NCBI GenBank assembly: GCA_907165065.1
Contig: OU015528.1
Coordinates: forward strand, 33,812,515 to 33,876,514
Origin: Caprimulgus europaeus
Lineage: Eukaryota; Chordata; Aves; Caprimulgiformes; Caprimulgidae
Reading direction: 5' to 3'
Length of the DNA stretch: 64,000 nucleotides
Positions 29,201 to 44,200 of this stretch are shown in pieces. The position numbers and the translations under genes were made by a program. The stretch's first letter is position 1. Each line of letters begins with the position of its first letter. Under the pieces are notes generated by a model. The model was not told the origin of the DNA. It did not search any database and worked only from the letters and a program-made list of their open reading frames with translations.

Positions 29201-32200
29201 AATTTTTTTCACTTAATGTATATATTTATTTAAATAGGTTATCTTTTTTTTCTCTAGTGTAATTGTCTTGCCATTTCTAATGGCATCCCTTGTGTACCCA
29301 AATCGGCATATAATTTAAGTATTTTTGAACAAGAAGAGATTGATAAAGCAGGCAATGACATATCAATTTTTTTTTTATTTTTTCACTGGACATGTTACTA
29401 GCAACCAGTAAGTTGCAGATGTCTATTTGTGAATGTTGCTAAACAAAGGAGGAAAGCATGATTGGCATTGGTGGAAAAGCAAAGCTTCTGCCATTGTTTT
29501 GTTGGGACTATTTTAATACAACCTTTTGCAGTGGATACTGCAGATGAAACTTCACTCTCTGTTTATTTGCTTGTTTAGACATCATTGTTAATGAGCAGTT
29601 TTTACTGCTGTCTGTCAGACACAGAAATAGTCAAAATGAAGAACAGATTGGGTGCTTTCTCACTGCCCATGCCAAACCAGTCATGAAGGACATTTAAAAG
29701 CAAGCATTATTTACTGTATCACCTGATTTAATACCTGTAAAATTTAAGAGGACTTTCACTTTAATAGTAGAAAATAGGGCTGAATACAACACAGCCCCTC
29801 TTCCAAAGCACTGGAAACAGTTGATAGTGGGGAAAAAATAAACCATATTTTCTCCCTTGACAGCCTGCAAAGTTGAAATTCAGTGAAGCGAATTAATTTG
29901 ACTTCACAAGTGACAAGATAAGAAAATACTATCAATGAAATTTGCTTTAAATTTCCTAAAGACTTGTAAATCACTTAAATTTTATTTTTAAGATATTTTG
30001 ATATTTGTGGAGCACCTAGTGGTGACACCAAGTTTTGCATAAAAGATTATCTAGCAATCAGCTTGACTGTTCTTAATAATTGCCTGGCTGGAATGGGTCA
30101 CCATATGGATTTTTCATCTTCTCCCTACTCCTTCAAATACTTTACGTTCTCCCAAGAGAACTGTTTTCATGAAACAACGGGAGCTTTAGTTGTGGTTTTC
30201 CACGTCACACCCCATGATAATGAAGCCTACAGAAGGCATTATCCTTCTTGGGAAACCTGGTACCTCAACAGGTACCCACAAAACTCCCCAAGGAGGGATT
30301 TCCCACAGTTTAAATCAAGGTTATGTGTACTCATGCAGGTGTCTGTACACATGCACAAACTCACCATTGCAGTCTCCTCATTTTATTGCATGTCTTAACC
30401 ATCCAAGCTCCTAGAGCCCTGGGGTGCTAACAGAAGGGTGACCGAAACATGGAGCACAATATCAGACCGCCCCTCTCAGTCACAGACACTTTTCTAGCTT
30501 GATAAGCAGCTGGGAGGAAGATAGAGGTGCAAGATTCCCTAAAATGCGTGTGCTACAATTTTTGGGGGGTACAGTCCCTAACTCAACCAGCTGTAGGCCC
30601 AGTTGCTTTCAAAGCAGGGTGCAAATAGGCTGAACTAGATCAACAGTTACAGGCCCCTGGGTGATGTTTTCTTTCATCCGGTAGAAACTAGTAGGCATCT
30701 GACTCTTTTCTGTCTTCTGAGTAATCTCAAAAGAGGGATATTTTTTTAATCACATTTGTAAGGGACAGACAAATTTCTCAACCACAGAACTGCTAGCCAA
30801 AAATCATCCTGCGTGGCTGAAGCTCACTAGGACATACACCATAGGTGAGAGGAAGACAAGAAGCCGCTGTTGGAGTGGTTAGCAGCACAGGGGCTCACAC
30901 CAGATTTCCGAGGAGTTCCTCCTGGGCACCATACAGCCACAGACTGTGACTACAGCCAGCCTAGCAGAGCAAACAGTGCTTCAGAGTGCTTCCAGGCACA
31001 GGCCGTGACCGTCTGTCCTGCTGCACTGTTAACAGAGTCCTTGGCACACTTTTGACTTGTGCCAACTAACATTTGCCTAAACTGTTCACTGGGGCCATCT
31101 GGCCGTTCACACACCCCTGGGGCCATCTCCAGTAGGTGCTCTGAGTACTGCCACCTCATTTGGGAGGCTAGGAGAGGTCACGAGCATAGTGTGGGCCAAT
31201 CCAATCCAGTCCTGGCTGTGGGACCTGGGAGTGTTCCCAGCCACACCAGATGTTCTGGTCTAACTGCAGACTCCTGATCTGAGTCTGCAGCCAGATTCCT
31301 GGGATAACCCAGCAGCTCCTGCTGCTCCTCACTTGTTTTCACCTGTAGGGTACCCAGTATCAGGGCCCATCTTTGTATAAATATGGCATTGCAATTGGCT
31401 GTTTGTGCTTCATGCAATGTGCTAGCATCCTGGCCCACCGTCTGGAGTGCAGGTTTACCAAAACCCCTGAGCAGTATGTTCAGCTATGAAGAGAGACACT
31501 AAGGGTTGAAACTCCCAGAGCTGCAGAGACCTCCTCGTGTAAAACTGAGAAGTGGGACAGAAACAAATGCTCCTCAACTGTGAGTTGTGACTTTTCTTTC
31601 TTGGTCTTGCTGTTGCCACACAGGGTTCTTTGTATCAGTCCTGTAGAAGCCCTTACAAGGGCAGAGCTGAAAGTGAGCTGTGGGAACTACTGTGCTGTGT
31701 TGTAGTTAAACTTTTACAATAGTCCTAGCCTTTTCCCCTGTGGACTGAAGGGGATATCCTGCACAAAGAGCCATGTTTGAAAAACATGGCTCACAATAGC
31801 CAGCTATATTTTCATGACATCCACTTTTCAGAGCCAGTTTCCATGTCACTTGCCATTACTTAAATGAGTCTTTAGTCAAACTCCTGTGAACAAACCCTTG
31901 AGAGGCTCCATGTCACCACACACTAGCAAAGATAGTGGGGTTCCAGGTGAGCCCCTCTTGCCCATTATACCCTTCCCAGAAAGGCTCTGTCCCTAGCCCC
32001 TGACCAACATTGCCCCATACCTTGTGGCAAGGCTTGGCTGTGGCTCCCAGCATAACAGAGCCAGGTCAGGAAAAGAGGAAGGTGGTAGTAGAAGGAGAAG
32101 CACACCCCTTCTTTGATCCACCACACCTAAAATCAGTTCTCATGTGCTCTCACTTCTCTGCCTCCCCTACCTGTTATGTATAGCCCCTTTTCATTTGATT

Positions 32201-35200
32201 TTACCTGTCCTGTTTTAAATTTAAATGTCAGAAGAAACATTTTGTCCTTAACTTCTTTATCTGTACTTGTAGCTCTCCTCTGGTCCCTTCATTATATTCA
32301 GGCCCTTATCCATTGCAAGAAGAGGCTCTCCATTGTAATTGCTATTTCTTTCAGAAGGGAGAATGACCTGGGAGAAACCTCCTTCCCAATCCTATAGCTA
32401 GTATTTAATTTGACTCTGAATGAATAAGCAAGACAATCCAACAAGACATTAAGAAATTTATTGATCAGAGTACATCAAGGCTGTAGCTGGGCTTGCTCTT
32501 GAGAGAAGATTCAGAAAAAGGAAAAAAAAAAATATCTATTCCTTTAGAAACCCACCAGTGGCATAAATAGGTATCGAGTCATATTGAATTAATCAAAAAA
32601 TGCAAGTCAAATCTGTTTCAGACATCTACCTTTACACATTTTAGAGTACCAATAAATGAGTCATGTTTACAATTCTGTATGTATAATATATTTTCATAAT
32701 TTATGCACATGGTTGTAGCATTCACAGTACATCACAGGAAACACCAGTGGGATACACTCCACGTAGCTCAAGCATTTGCTTTGAGAGATTTGAAGGTTTT
32801 AAGTGAGCTCATGGTGAATTTCATACTGGCTGATTTATTTACATGCTGCCTATCAGAAGAGATCAAGCATTTCTGTTTCCCTAAATTGGCACACTCTGGA
32901 ATATAATAGCAGCTTTCAAACTCACCACGTTATAACTCACGTTATCTATATATTTTCAATTATAAATAGGGTCATGTTTGTGAGTTAATGGGTTTAGTTC
33001 TAGAAGTGCCAAAACTTTGATCAACACATGTAAAACAACTGGCTGAAAATGGCAATTTTGATCAATGCTTTATAGATCAGTGTGCGTTACCTACAGTATG
33101 ACAGGAAACATAACCACTGCTGAAACCTTTTCATATCTGCAAGAGGGAAAATGGTACTTGTAAATTTTAAAAAGATTAGATAACAAAAGAGCACTTGAGG
33201 CAGTACTTCTTAGGAGCACTTGCAGGATATGTAACCCAGTTATAGGACCTGAAGCAAAAATCATTATAGCATCTTGATTTCTTACAAGCTTTATTTAAAC
33301 AATAATTCAACTACCTAGAATTTCATAGATTACAGCAGACTGTTTTTCTTTCTGTGTGGTGTATTTTGTTTACATAGCCAGTGATGGGTTTACATTTGGA
33401 AACTTCAGCCATTTAAAAAAAAAAAAATCACTTCCTTGGTTTGCTACCAAATATTGGTAAGATAAAAATCCTAGTCTCACTAACAGCAGCAGAAATACTG
33501 CCACAGGATCACATACAAACAACTGACTGTTGACTGTGCCCTGCAGCCAGGCGTCCTGTGGAGTCAAAGGGGATGTTCGAACTGCACAGGCAGGCTTCCT
33601 ATTGAACGAGATGTTAACTGTGCTACAGTAACACATCTAGTTTGAATAAAGCCTCCATTCTTTAATCAGTGTAACTGTCAAACTAAGGCAACTGTAACTT
33701 CTTAGTTTACATACCAGCATCACCCAGGGAAGAAATTTACTTCTGACTGAACACAAAGCAACCTCATCTACTCATTCAAATTATACCTTATTTGAAAACA
33801 CAGGCGTAGCATGGTTGTTGCCTGGGGAATGGGGGAGGTTCAGCATGAGTATTTCTAAACATTTCCAGCCTCACCCATTTGTTGACAGACCCTTGAGTTA
33901 TTTTGGAAGCTCTGTCTCTGCTGCCTGCCATGTCAGTTATTATATTGAAAATTTAATTGTACAAGGGCTTTGACACTGAACTGTATAAATTTGTTCCAAC
34001 TGACCTTGTCTCAGTTATTTGCCAGCCTGGCACAGAGCCGTAGCAGTCATTATTTGTTCTCATGGAGTAGGTAGGAGCAGGACGGAGCAGGAGATAGAAT
34101 GGACCTGACATTTTACATGACTGTAAATGAGGAAGCAGCTTTAAATAAAGAGATTAGTATGCCTGCCACAAAGAGTATTGCATTTCTCTCAAACAGACCA
34201 AATTTAGGTTGTACAGAATTACTTCTTTGTACCCTGGGTGTGGCTGTTTGTTCTGTAGCACTTTCAAACATCTATTTAAACTTATTTCTGTTTCACCATT
34301 CACTTAATTACTCCTCTTTACAGACATCATCAAGAAAAGTTTTAGAGCACAACTTTCATGTTCTGAACAAGGTACAAGTCACTAAAACACATTAAAAGCA
34401 GAAAAAGTGTATCAGAGAACAGATTACCATCTGGATGTTTCACAATGTTTCAGAAATCTAAAGCACACTTAAATCTTTCCCTGAAAGGATCACAATGGGA
34501 AGGCAAAACAGAGTAAAACCAAAAGCCAATGAATGTATGTCATAATATTTCTAGCACCCCATCTGCTAAAGGTTCAGTAGATTTAATCTGCACTCACACA
34601 AGTGTGAGAGCAAGATACCACCTGCAGAATCTGAAGAGGTACGATGTGCTGCTGAGCTCCCTCTGTTGGCTCTGAAGCAACTTCTTTTCAAAATAAATAC
34701 ATTAGCAACATCCTATTTAAAATACATTTTGCTCCACTACTAAAAAAAAAGTGAACTTCAGTGCTCCTTAGAATCATTGGAATAAACAACATTTAAGAAA
34801 AGGTTAAATAGGAACAGAGACTCAGAAGTGAGTTTTACTTTTGGCTCTTAGAATTGGTGTCTGGTGTATTGAAACCCAAATCATCTTGTAGCGCAGTGAT
34901 TTTTAGGTTCTGAAAGAGAATCTCTGGCTGAGTTTCTTGCACTTTTTTGTTCCATACTTTCAAATACTTGGGAAAGGAAACAAATTCATATCTGATCTGT
35001 AGAGAGTCTCTGCTCAAAAATGATTGGTGTGTGCTCTCAGTGATGGCCCCAAAGGAGAGCTGTCTTAAGGGAGCCAGCTGACAAGGAGATGTGTAAACAT
35101 GATGTAGGGCCTCAAGGGTGAGGCTGCAAGCAAGATGGAAATGTAGAATCTCCAGGAAATGGAAAATGCATGTGGCAACCGATGTCCATCCTTGAGGGTT

Positions 35201-38200
35201 GTGTTCTTAGTTGATAACTCCTGATATGCATTGTGTAAATCCATTGTTTTTTCTGAGTCAATTTTCTCTTTTTCTTTTTCTCCTAGACGTCTGGATGCCA
35301 ACCACATCAACTATGTGCCCCCCAACTGCTTCAATGGCTTGGTCTCCCTTAGACACCTGTGGCTAGACGATAATTCCTTAACAGAAATTCCTGTCCAAGC
35401 TTTTAGAAGTTTACCAGCACTTCAGGCAATGACATTGGCACTGAATAAAATTCATTACATACCAGATTATGCTTTTGGAAACCTCTCTAGTTTGGTAGTT
35501 CTGTAAGTTTTATTGATTGCTTTTTAGACACAATCTCAGCTTCTTTGCAGGGCTTCAACCTCTTTGTGATAAATTACTTGAAGATGCAATGTTTAGTTTA
35601 GATGTTGCTTAGGACAAACTTTAATAATTAAATGTTCCCCTAGTCCTTCCCCAGTTGGGAAATGATAGGTAAATAGGTAGATGCGTGGGTTAATTAGTCT
35701 GTTTTGTCTTCCAGTCTTAATATTAAACTGATATCTTGGAGCTATAAATCTGCAATTTCCCTTCTATATTTGCACTAGGCTTAGTGATATTCCTTTACCG
35801 AAAGGTCAGTTTCGTTTGTTGCAAAGAATGTTCTTTTTGAAATATAAATTAAGTTTGCTGGATTGTATGTGTACTACAAAAGAAAATAAAAAAAAAATAT
35901 CATGGATAAACTGATTTTTTGCATCTTCCTACAGTTAAACTAGCACTTGCTAAATCACTTGTTTTGATCTAGCTTAAACGTTTCCATCCCCAGTAAAGAA
36001 CTATGTAAGGGAATTAAAAAATCACCCTATCTGGTCAGAAGAATGAACAGGAGGGGATGAATTGTGTGCCCTCCAAGGCCGAATGAGGGAAGATTAGAAA
36101 CAGGAAATTAACTGAAAGCTTCTGGTTGACTTGGGAAGAATGCTATCCAGTAGAAAAAGTATGCATTTCCCTTCATAGAAAGTATATCTATTTTTGCATT
36201 TTGTTATGTTTGCATACTAGTTCAACTAAATGAAACATGCGTAGCTCACACCAAAATCTGGAAGGTATACTGTGGAGCGCGGTTTCAGCTTTTTATCTTC
36301 TGGGAGTGTACCAAGTGGGAAAAATTCTAGACTGGCTGGAGAAACTGAGGGGGAGAACTGAGGTGGAGAAGTTATTTCAGGATACTTTGGAATATGTTAG
36401 CATTATTAAAGAGAGGACAATACATTCAAGCTTTACAAGCTGTCTGAAATCATAGTCTGTAAGACATTTAGCATATTTTAACATATTCTAATCTGAGTGT
36501 AAGCATTGAACCTGGCAGTTCTCTATTGACAGTTTTAATCACCATCTCTGCCTCGTGCTTAGTATATTCATATAAGCACATAGGGCACCAAAAATGGGGG
36601 GGTAACAGCTGCCTTGTGCCACAAAATCTTTGCCTTCTGTTTACATTAAGTATCAATCCCATTCAAGTTAAAGAGTGAATGGACTTGTCATTTGACTGAG
36701 CTTCTAGACTCAGTAATTCTAAAGACAAGAGACTGTCTTGAATATTGTTCTCTAGATCCGTACCAGACATACTGTGATAAGAGGACAGATAAAAAATGCA
36801 AGAGAAAATTATATATTTTCATGCCCTGATTGTTTCTGCTCAGTAAGGTTTCTTTATTTTAAATGTGCCTTGCTTATTTATAATATTCTGGGCTTTGTAT
36901 TGATTAATAATTGAATCATTCCTCATGATCTACAACATCAGATATTTTTGGCTTATCTAAATCTTAGTGTGTGGTTCTGCTTTCTTTTGTTTGCTACTGT
37001 ACACAGTTGGGCAAATTTTCAACTCAGTGCAAAAATGCATGGTCAATTGTAGCAAGTTTGAAGCTCTATCATTAAAGATCCAAACATAACTGGAATTTGG
37101 AGATGCACTCTTCATGCTAACTAAAGCATTAAAGGTCAGTGTAGTCATTAAAAAAAAATTGATTAAGTTTCTTCTTAGGAAAGGAAAAACCCACAGAACA
37201 TTTGCATTTTGCCATCAGAATCCCTGCCTTTTATGGACAGGTAGACTAAATTTCTGTAAGTTCTGCAGAACATTCAGAGAGCGTCTGATCTTTAACATTA
37301 TTTTCAGAGCAGAATGAAGCATTGAAGGGAAATTGCCTGGCAGCCCCGCATTCACAGCCCTTCTTTTCTTTTAAAGTGCTGCCCCCGTAGTTTCCCTCAA
37401 CTATAGCCAGAGTGTCAAGAATAAAATAAAAGGAAAAATCTGCTGGGAAAAAGGTATCCTTTTTAGAAAACAACCTGAAGTGGCTCCCAAGTTGTATCTA
37501 CTCACATTAATGAGCTTCACGCAGAGCAGGTTTTTTCTGTGTTCGTCTGAAAGAAGTAGAAATAGGCAGCACTCTGGACCTTTGTTGCAGAGTATATATA
37601 TATATAAAGATAAAACAAAATTACTTTAAATTGATAAACATTTGAGAAAGTAGTTGTTGATTTTTATAGTTTCAAAGGAAAGCAAGTTACAGTACTTTAA
37701 GATCAGTTAGTTGACTCATCTCAGTGAAACTATGACTTTTTTGTCCTATGGATTTGTGACTTCTTTCATTCTGCAAGTCGAATGCCCCTTTCCTGTCTGC
37801 TGTATTATCTATCTCCTCACCTACACCTGTTCTGTGCCATACCCTCTAACACCCTCTGAATATACATCTTGCAAATATACCTCTCACACCCCACACACAG
37901 GGTTCTTAAGGTAACATGTTAATTAGCCACTAATAAGAATATGTCTATAATTTCCCAATATTCAATATGCAAACCTCAATCTGGAACTCCAGTATATACT
38001 CTTTCTAAACAATCTAAGTGGTTTTAAGACAGATCCCTTCTATGAAACCAAATGGAAGCCTGCATGGTTGGGGAGATATCAGGAGAAAGCAGGGAAGGCT
38101 GTGGAGGTGCCTCCTATATATGCTCCTGCAAAAGCATGAGTTGCATATAATCAGTGCATGACTGAAAATAAGGGTTTTTTGATTTAACCATCAAAATGTT

Positions 38201-41200
38201 TTGCTTAAATCCACTGTGTGCAGTGTGCTTTCCTGACTGTGTGCTTAATGTTTCCCTGCAGACATCTCCATAACAATAGAATCTACTCCCTGGGAAAGAA
38301 ATGCTTTGATGGGCTCCACAGCCTAGAGACTTTGTGAGTTGACCTCTTATTTGTTTCCTCTTTTTTTTGGTTTTTTTTTCCCCAAGTGTTTTCATTAATA
38401 TTCTGAAAGAATAAAAATAGCCTAAAAGCCAAATGTGGTTTTTGGCTTGCCTAATCGCTACAGGATCTAAGTGATGGTTTACAAGTCTATGTGGCAAATC
38501 CTATTATTTGCTATAAAATTACTTTGCCTTTTTAATAAGCATTGCCAAATGATAAATTGTTTGAAGGACATTTGAAAACTGTACTGAGCATTGACAAAGA
38601 AGTGGCTCTTCATGAGCAGTTATGTTTACTTAGTTTAATACTATTTATTTGTCTTGTTTAATCAATAAAGCTAACAGCTAGATTGAGAAATTGTCACAAT
38701 AAAAAGATTTAACATTAAGCAACTGTCTCACCATAAAGGAGGGTTATAAAAATGGATGGGTTTAGGTTTTCTATCCCTGGAAAAAGTAAAAGTGCCAGGT
38801 AGCCAAATTATGTATGTGTTTTACAAGGAGGGAAGAGGAATGTTTCACTTGAATCCAAGTTTTTGTCTTTAAAGAGCTCAGATAAAGAATAGCACCGGTA
38901 AAGACTCAAATTTCCTCAAGTTTTCACCGTAGTTCTGTTCAGACCAATTCAGATTTTCTTGAGTTTTCTAATAAAAAACAATTCTACAGCAGACCACCAA
39001 AAAGGAACACACTGCTGATGGTTACCACAAAGTTTTTTACTACAGAGTTAGTCAAATAAAGATGTTGTCTGCTAGAGTAGATCACAGACCCCACAAATGC
39101 TACATGGACAGTAAAACCTTGCATATCCTTCCCCCTGGCACCTGCCACAGTCAGCTGCATAGTTTTCAGAGATTTTAGGTATTTCACCCAACCAGGAGAG
39201 AGGCTAAAAGGCCTCTTACAAAGAACAACTAGGCAGAGTTTCAAACATAACTAATGCTAGTCTAAAAGTGACTATCTTTCTCATCCACAGGACTATGTAC
39301 TGCCCACTTTCATGTTTCATTAAGGTCAGAAAGCAAGAAGTGCTGGGCTTTTTTTTTTTTTTAACCCTAGTTTTGATTATTTCAATCCCTTGACACTGAA
39401 TTGCAATTTTACAATTTTGACTTTTAGCTGGCTGTGAGTTGAGAGGAAGTCCCTTAGTGTAGCACCGGAAAGGGGGACGGGAAAGGGAGAAGGAAAATGT
39501 AATAGTGTGGTTTGTTTTTTTAAGTGAGATTCACCTGGCACTTGGTCAAAAATGAGGAAAAACAGAACAATGGAATAAGTAATTGCAAATCCAGTCCCAG
39601 CCACCTGGCATGAGAGAGATGAAAACACACAGGACAGTCAGGAACCTGGGAATAAGTATAGGTGCAGCCACTTCACTGCACTAAGAGAATGTAGCACTTG
39701 CCTCAAGCACAGTCATTGCATACTGTATAGATCGGTGTCCAGATAGTTTCAAGATAATCTAAAGAGATCTCAGTGTAAATGATGGACGCCAGCTTTAAGA
39801 TCATTTGTTTGCATCCATGCATAGGTCTGGAAATCACATATCACTGGAGGGCAAAACCAAACCATACATGCCTGTAATCTCTTTTTGTCAATAAGCAGGA
39901 GAGAGAGATTTACAAGCAGGAAGGAAAGCCTTGTTGAGTTCAGACAGCAGTTTCCTGCCTGCATTACTTCAGCCTGATACTATTCCAGTTTCAATCTATT
40001 GTAAACTGATTTGTGTTTTGGCTGTTCAAAAAGGCTCTTGCTCAAGTTTTTCAGACTATGTTCTTGACAAAGCAGAGCTAGAGAGAATCCCAGTGAATTG
40101 GCATATCTCAATTGCAGTTTCAGGTGTCTCTTGAATGCTAAAGGTTGCACATGTAATGCTGAAGGCTGAAGTAGGCTTTTAGTCCATTCACCCTACCAGA
40201 ATGAAGTCTGATTACTGCTGCTGCATGAGCAGCTCTTAAAGCGGACGTCATAACACTAGGGAAACCACTGTTCTTACAATTTGTGCGATTAGAAACATTC
40301 TTTGTATGAGTACTGACAAATCTTAAAATTAACAACACAGTTAATGGTAACATTGAACTTTTACTGTATGTTTTCCCATTTGTTTTAGCTGGAGGAAGAT
40401 TTCCCCCAGTCATTTTTAACCTCCAGACTCCAGTATCTCTTACTTTTACCATTTAACCATTTATCTTCAGAGATTTTTTTTCATCACCCAAAAAAAAAAA
40501 AGTCTAATACAACTAGACAGACACGTGAAACTCTTATAGTGAGATGTATTAGCCATGTAAAATGCAGCTCATCGTACAAAGTTGTTGAGTATTCTGTTTG
40601 AAAGATTTTTTTCCCCATTAATACTTCCAAGTAATGAAAAGGATGGGCAATTTACAAAACAGCAAATTGCTTAGCAGTATCTGAACCCACTTAATTTTCT
40701 TATTGCAGAATAGCTAAGATATGACTAAAAATAGGATGCTGATAAAAAATAGGAATGATAATGTTCCCTAAATAGAGTTTGTTATAAAACATCCATATGC
40801 TTTTGAGGATTTCCTGGGTTTTGGCTGTATGTGTTTATTCAATGCATGGGAGATGATATTTCATTACAAATGCCAACAATTCTGTGTTAGCGGTTATGCA
40901 GTGCATAACCTAAATAATTAAATCTCTTTTCACACAGAGATTTAAATTACAACAGTCTGGACGAGTTCCCCACTGCTATCAGGACACTAACAAACCTAAA
41001 AGAACTGTAAGTACAGAGCTTATATTAGGAAGGAGAATGTTTTGTCTAGTGTGTGATTATTTTTTTTTTTAATGCTGGTGATTTTATCAGTAGTCCTTAA
41101 AAACTGATATCCTAGGAAAAACTAGTAAACATGTCAACATGCATAAGAGATCATTTTCAACATACAGTTTAGAGCATTCAAGTTCTGACAACCTTTACTT

Positions 41201-44200
41201 TTATACTGCATTGTGCAGTGGGTTTTTTCCAGAAACTTCATCCTTGGAATACAGTAAATAATAAACACAATTAATTCACTTTTATTCCTAAACACAACAG
41301 TTGGATTTTGCAAACAATCCAATATATCATATCTTCTAGTCTAAGAAGAATTTGTGGCATCCTTACTAGTCTCTCAGATTTAAATGTCTTTACCTTCTTC
41401 CTCCCCTCCCTCTCATTAAATTAAGGTGGTTTCTTTTCAATAGAGTGTAATGCTGTAAAGAAAACACTACTGGATGGACAGACATAATTTGCATTTTTAA
41501 AAATCAGCAATGGAAAGAAACCAGCCAAGTTTATTGTAGGAAACAGATGAATTATAAAAAAATAATGAAGTTATATTCACACATCATACACACAATGTAC
41601 ACATCAATGCCTATGTTCAGAATTATTTCCATTTGAATAATTTACCATGTTACTGGTACCAACAGCATAGGTTTTTGAAAAAAATATGTAATTATATGGC
41701 AGTTGGACATGGTTGTACCCCTGCAACATCACAAACTGGGATTTTTTCTAAAGCAGGGATCACCAGGTAGTGTTGCCTCTGGCTCAGCACCTCCAGTGTT
41801 GGCAAAGAGTGCTGCTCTGGAGGAGGGAGAGGGGAGAAGTAGGCATGCAATTTCCTTAGCTTTTCTGCCATACTTGGAATCCCATTCAATACAGCTACAA
41901 AACCAGTCTGTTTACTGGTTCTAGATTAAAAGGGATCTTCATATTGCTTAGAGTCTACATCTGCATGAATGCAGTTTTTGTTGCATGCAAAAGAACTGGG
42001 GATTTAGAACTTTGCTCTGTAGCTCATCAGCAGTAGCACAATGCCTAAACATGTAAAAACAATAACGTGGGACCTGCTCAAGTAACACCCAAGTGTGCTT
42101 GAATCAGTGAACAACCTGAGGCTTTCTAAATGCATAAATTTAAGCTGGGAAGCCTTTTTCATACTCGACTGAACTAATGGGAGTTTCCCACACAAATCAT
42201 CATTGTTCTTTTGAAATCTTAGTTGTTTCTTTTGTTTTTCACAATGGAGAATTACTCATATGAATAAAATCCAGTAATTAATGATGAGACAAAGGTTTGA
42301 CCCTCTATTCAGCAGGCACAGCTACACTGGATAGTTTGTTCATGTTTACATTTAAAATATTTCAACAAAAAGATGGCTGGGGGAGGCTCAATGTATTACA
42401 ATATAATGTATAAAATAATTTACTTTATGAACTTTTGCAATCTATTATTATCCCAAAATAGCAAAAGAAATAGTAGCAGTTTAACAAGTACAGGGAGAAA
42501 TATACATACTATTTTACTGTTATTTATTTCATTATTTATATTCAACTATTAATGTTATTAGTTCATGTATGTGTGTGTATATTTACATTATGTCTATATA
42601 AAAACTCACATATATTTGTAGATACATGACATACAGCTACAAAGCAGTTTGCTACTGAGGGCATCTGAATTCTAAAAAGCTATTTTGCAGTTTACTTCAT
42701 CCGAATGGTTTTGTTCATTTAGAAAAGAGCAGAATTCCAGCTATTTCATTGCTTTGTTTTTCTTTTCCTTTTTTCAGTTCTGTCTTATGCCAGAATACAA
42801 GGACATACCTTTACAGACACTTTTCTTGTTACAAACAAAAATAATTGTTGTGCATTGTGAAAAAAGATTGTGCCTTCACTTTTTTTTCTTACTGTGTAAA
42901 CCATTTTTCCTTTTGTAGGGGATTTCATAGCAATAACATCAAGTCAATACCAGAGCGTGCATTTGTGGGTAATCCATCACTTATTACAATGTAAGTGGTA
43001 ATAGTCTTTTTAATGACTCTTCCTGTTAGAGAACATGGAACCGACTCTCCTGTTTGTGGCTAATTGTCAGATAGGTCTTCTTGTGAGCGTACTGTGTAGC
43101 ACATCTTTATGCAAGCAGACAAGTTCATATCTTTCCAACTTCATGGAAAGAATGGCAGTTTGCATCCCCTGTTTAAAGGAAGCAAGTAGTAGCCTCTGGC
43201 CTTTTATTTGAACTATGTCTTCTAAATTTCTTAGCATTACGGGCAATGTAGAAGCTAGTAAAATTATTCTTGATGGATTCCAGTCTGAGTTCCCACTGTC
43301 TTACATGAGAACGCATTTAATGGGCAAGCCTCAAAATAAGAAATTGCAAAATAAATGTAAGAAATACAGTGACTCATCTCGAGCAATATTATTCTATAAG
43401 CAAAAGCAGCATGGCTTCAAAAGTGCAAAGGAACCTCTTCTGAGTATGTGAGGTTCTGACTTCTTTACCTGCTAACCTTGAATTTGTGTCAGGCCGTAAC
43501 AAAGTTCTTCATATTTGGATTTCTATCCTTGCAAACCTGGGAGGAAGAGGGACTATTTTGTTGACTGGCTTCTGGCTTTAAAAACCAAGAAAACAATGAT
43601 TAATTGAACATTCAAAATGTGAAATGTGGTTGATGGATATAGATTGGTGGGTGAGAAATGTCCAGAGGTGCACCTCTGCTACAACGAGAGGTGCACAGTC
43701 TGTGATTCATCATAGAGAGTTTACTCATTTTATTATAGTATAACCATGTAATAGAGTTAGAATCTTTTAAAATATTTTTCATAAAATGTCTTTTTATCCT
43801 CTTTTTGCAGACATTTTTATGATAACCCTATCCAGCTTGTTGGAAAATCTGCTTTTCAACACTTACCAGAACTCAGAACTCTGTATGTGTTTACTTTTTT
43901 ATTTTAATTGTCTTTATATATTGCAATATTAGAGTTATCCCACATTTCCTTCACCACAATTGTATTGAAATGTTGTTTTTAAATTCTAGGACTTTAAATG
44001 GTGCTTCCCAGATAACAGAGTTTCCTGATCTGACAGGGACTACAAGTCTGGAAAGTTTGTAAGTGCTAGAGAAGTATTTTTGCCTTGTTTTATTTTTTTG
44101 CATAGTGACTTATTCTTAGAATTTGTTTTGCAATCTTTAAAAAGTAGTCTTTTTTTTTTTTTTTTATAAATACTTTCAACAGGACACTCACAGGAGCACA

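Larger units (their letters stand above)
24602..35286 (+). other. LGR5: LGR5 intron 4 (10.7 kb)
   Basis: It contains a consensus TCF/LEF site at 27024, an alternating TG/AT tract at 27955-28022, an unidentified relatively GC-rich block at 30400-32200 with a perfect hairpin at 31768-31792, further CTTTGATC motifs at 32111 and 33015, an A run at 33416-33427 and a CTCF-like match at 34656. I see no exon in it. Confidence 0.85.

Noticed and set aside
38114-38497. 127-codon minus-strand open frame overlapping exon 6
   Set aside because: It is an antisense shadow of the LRR exon and its flanks, with no independent coding signal.
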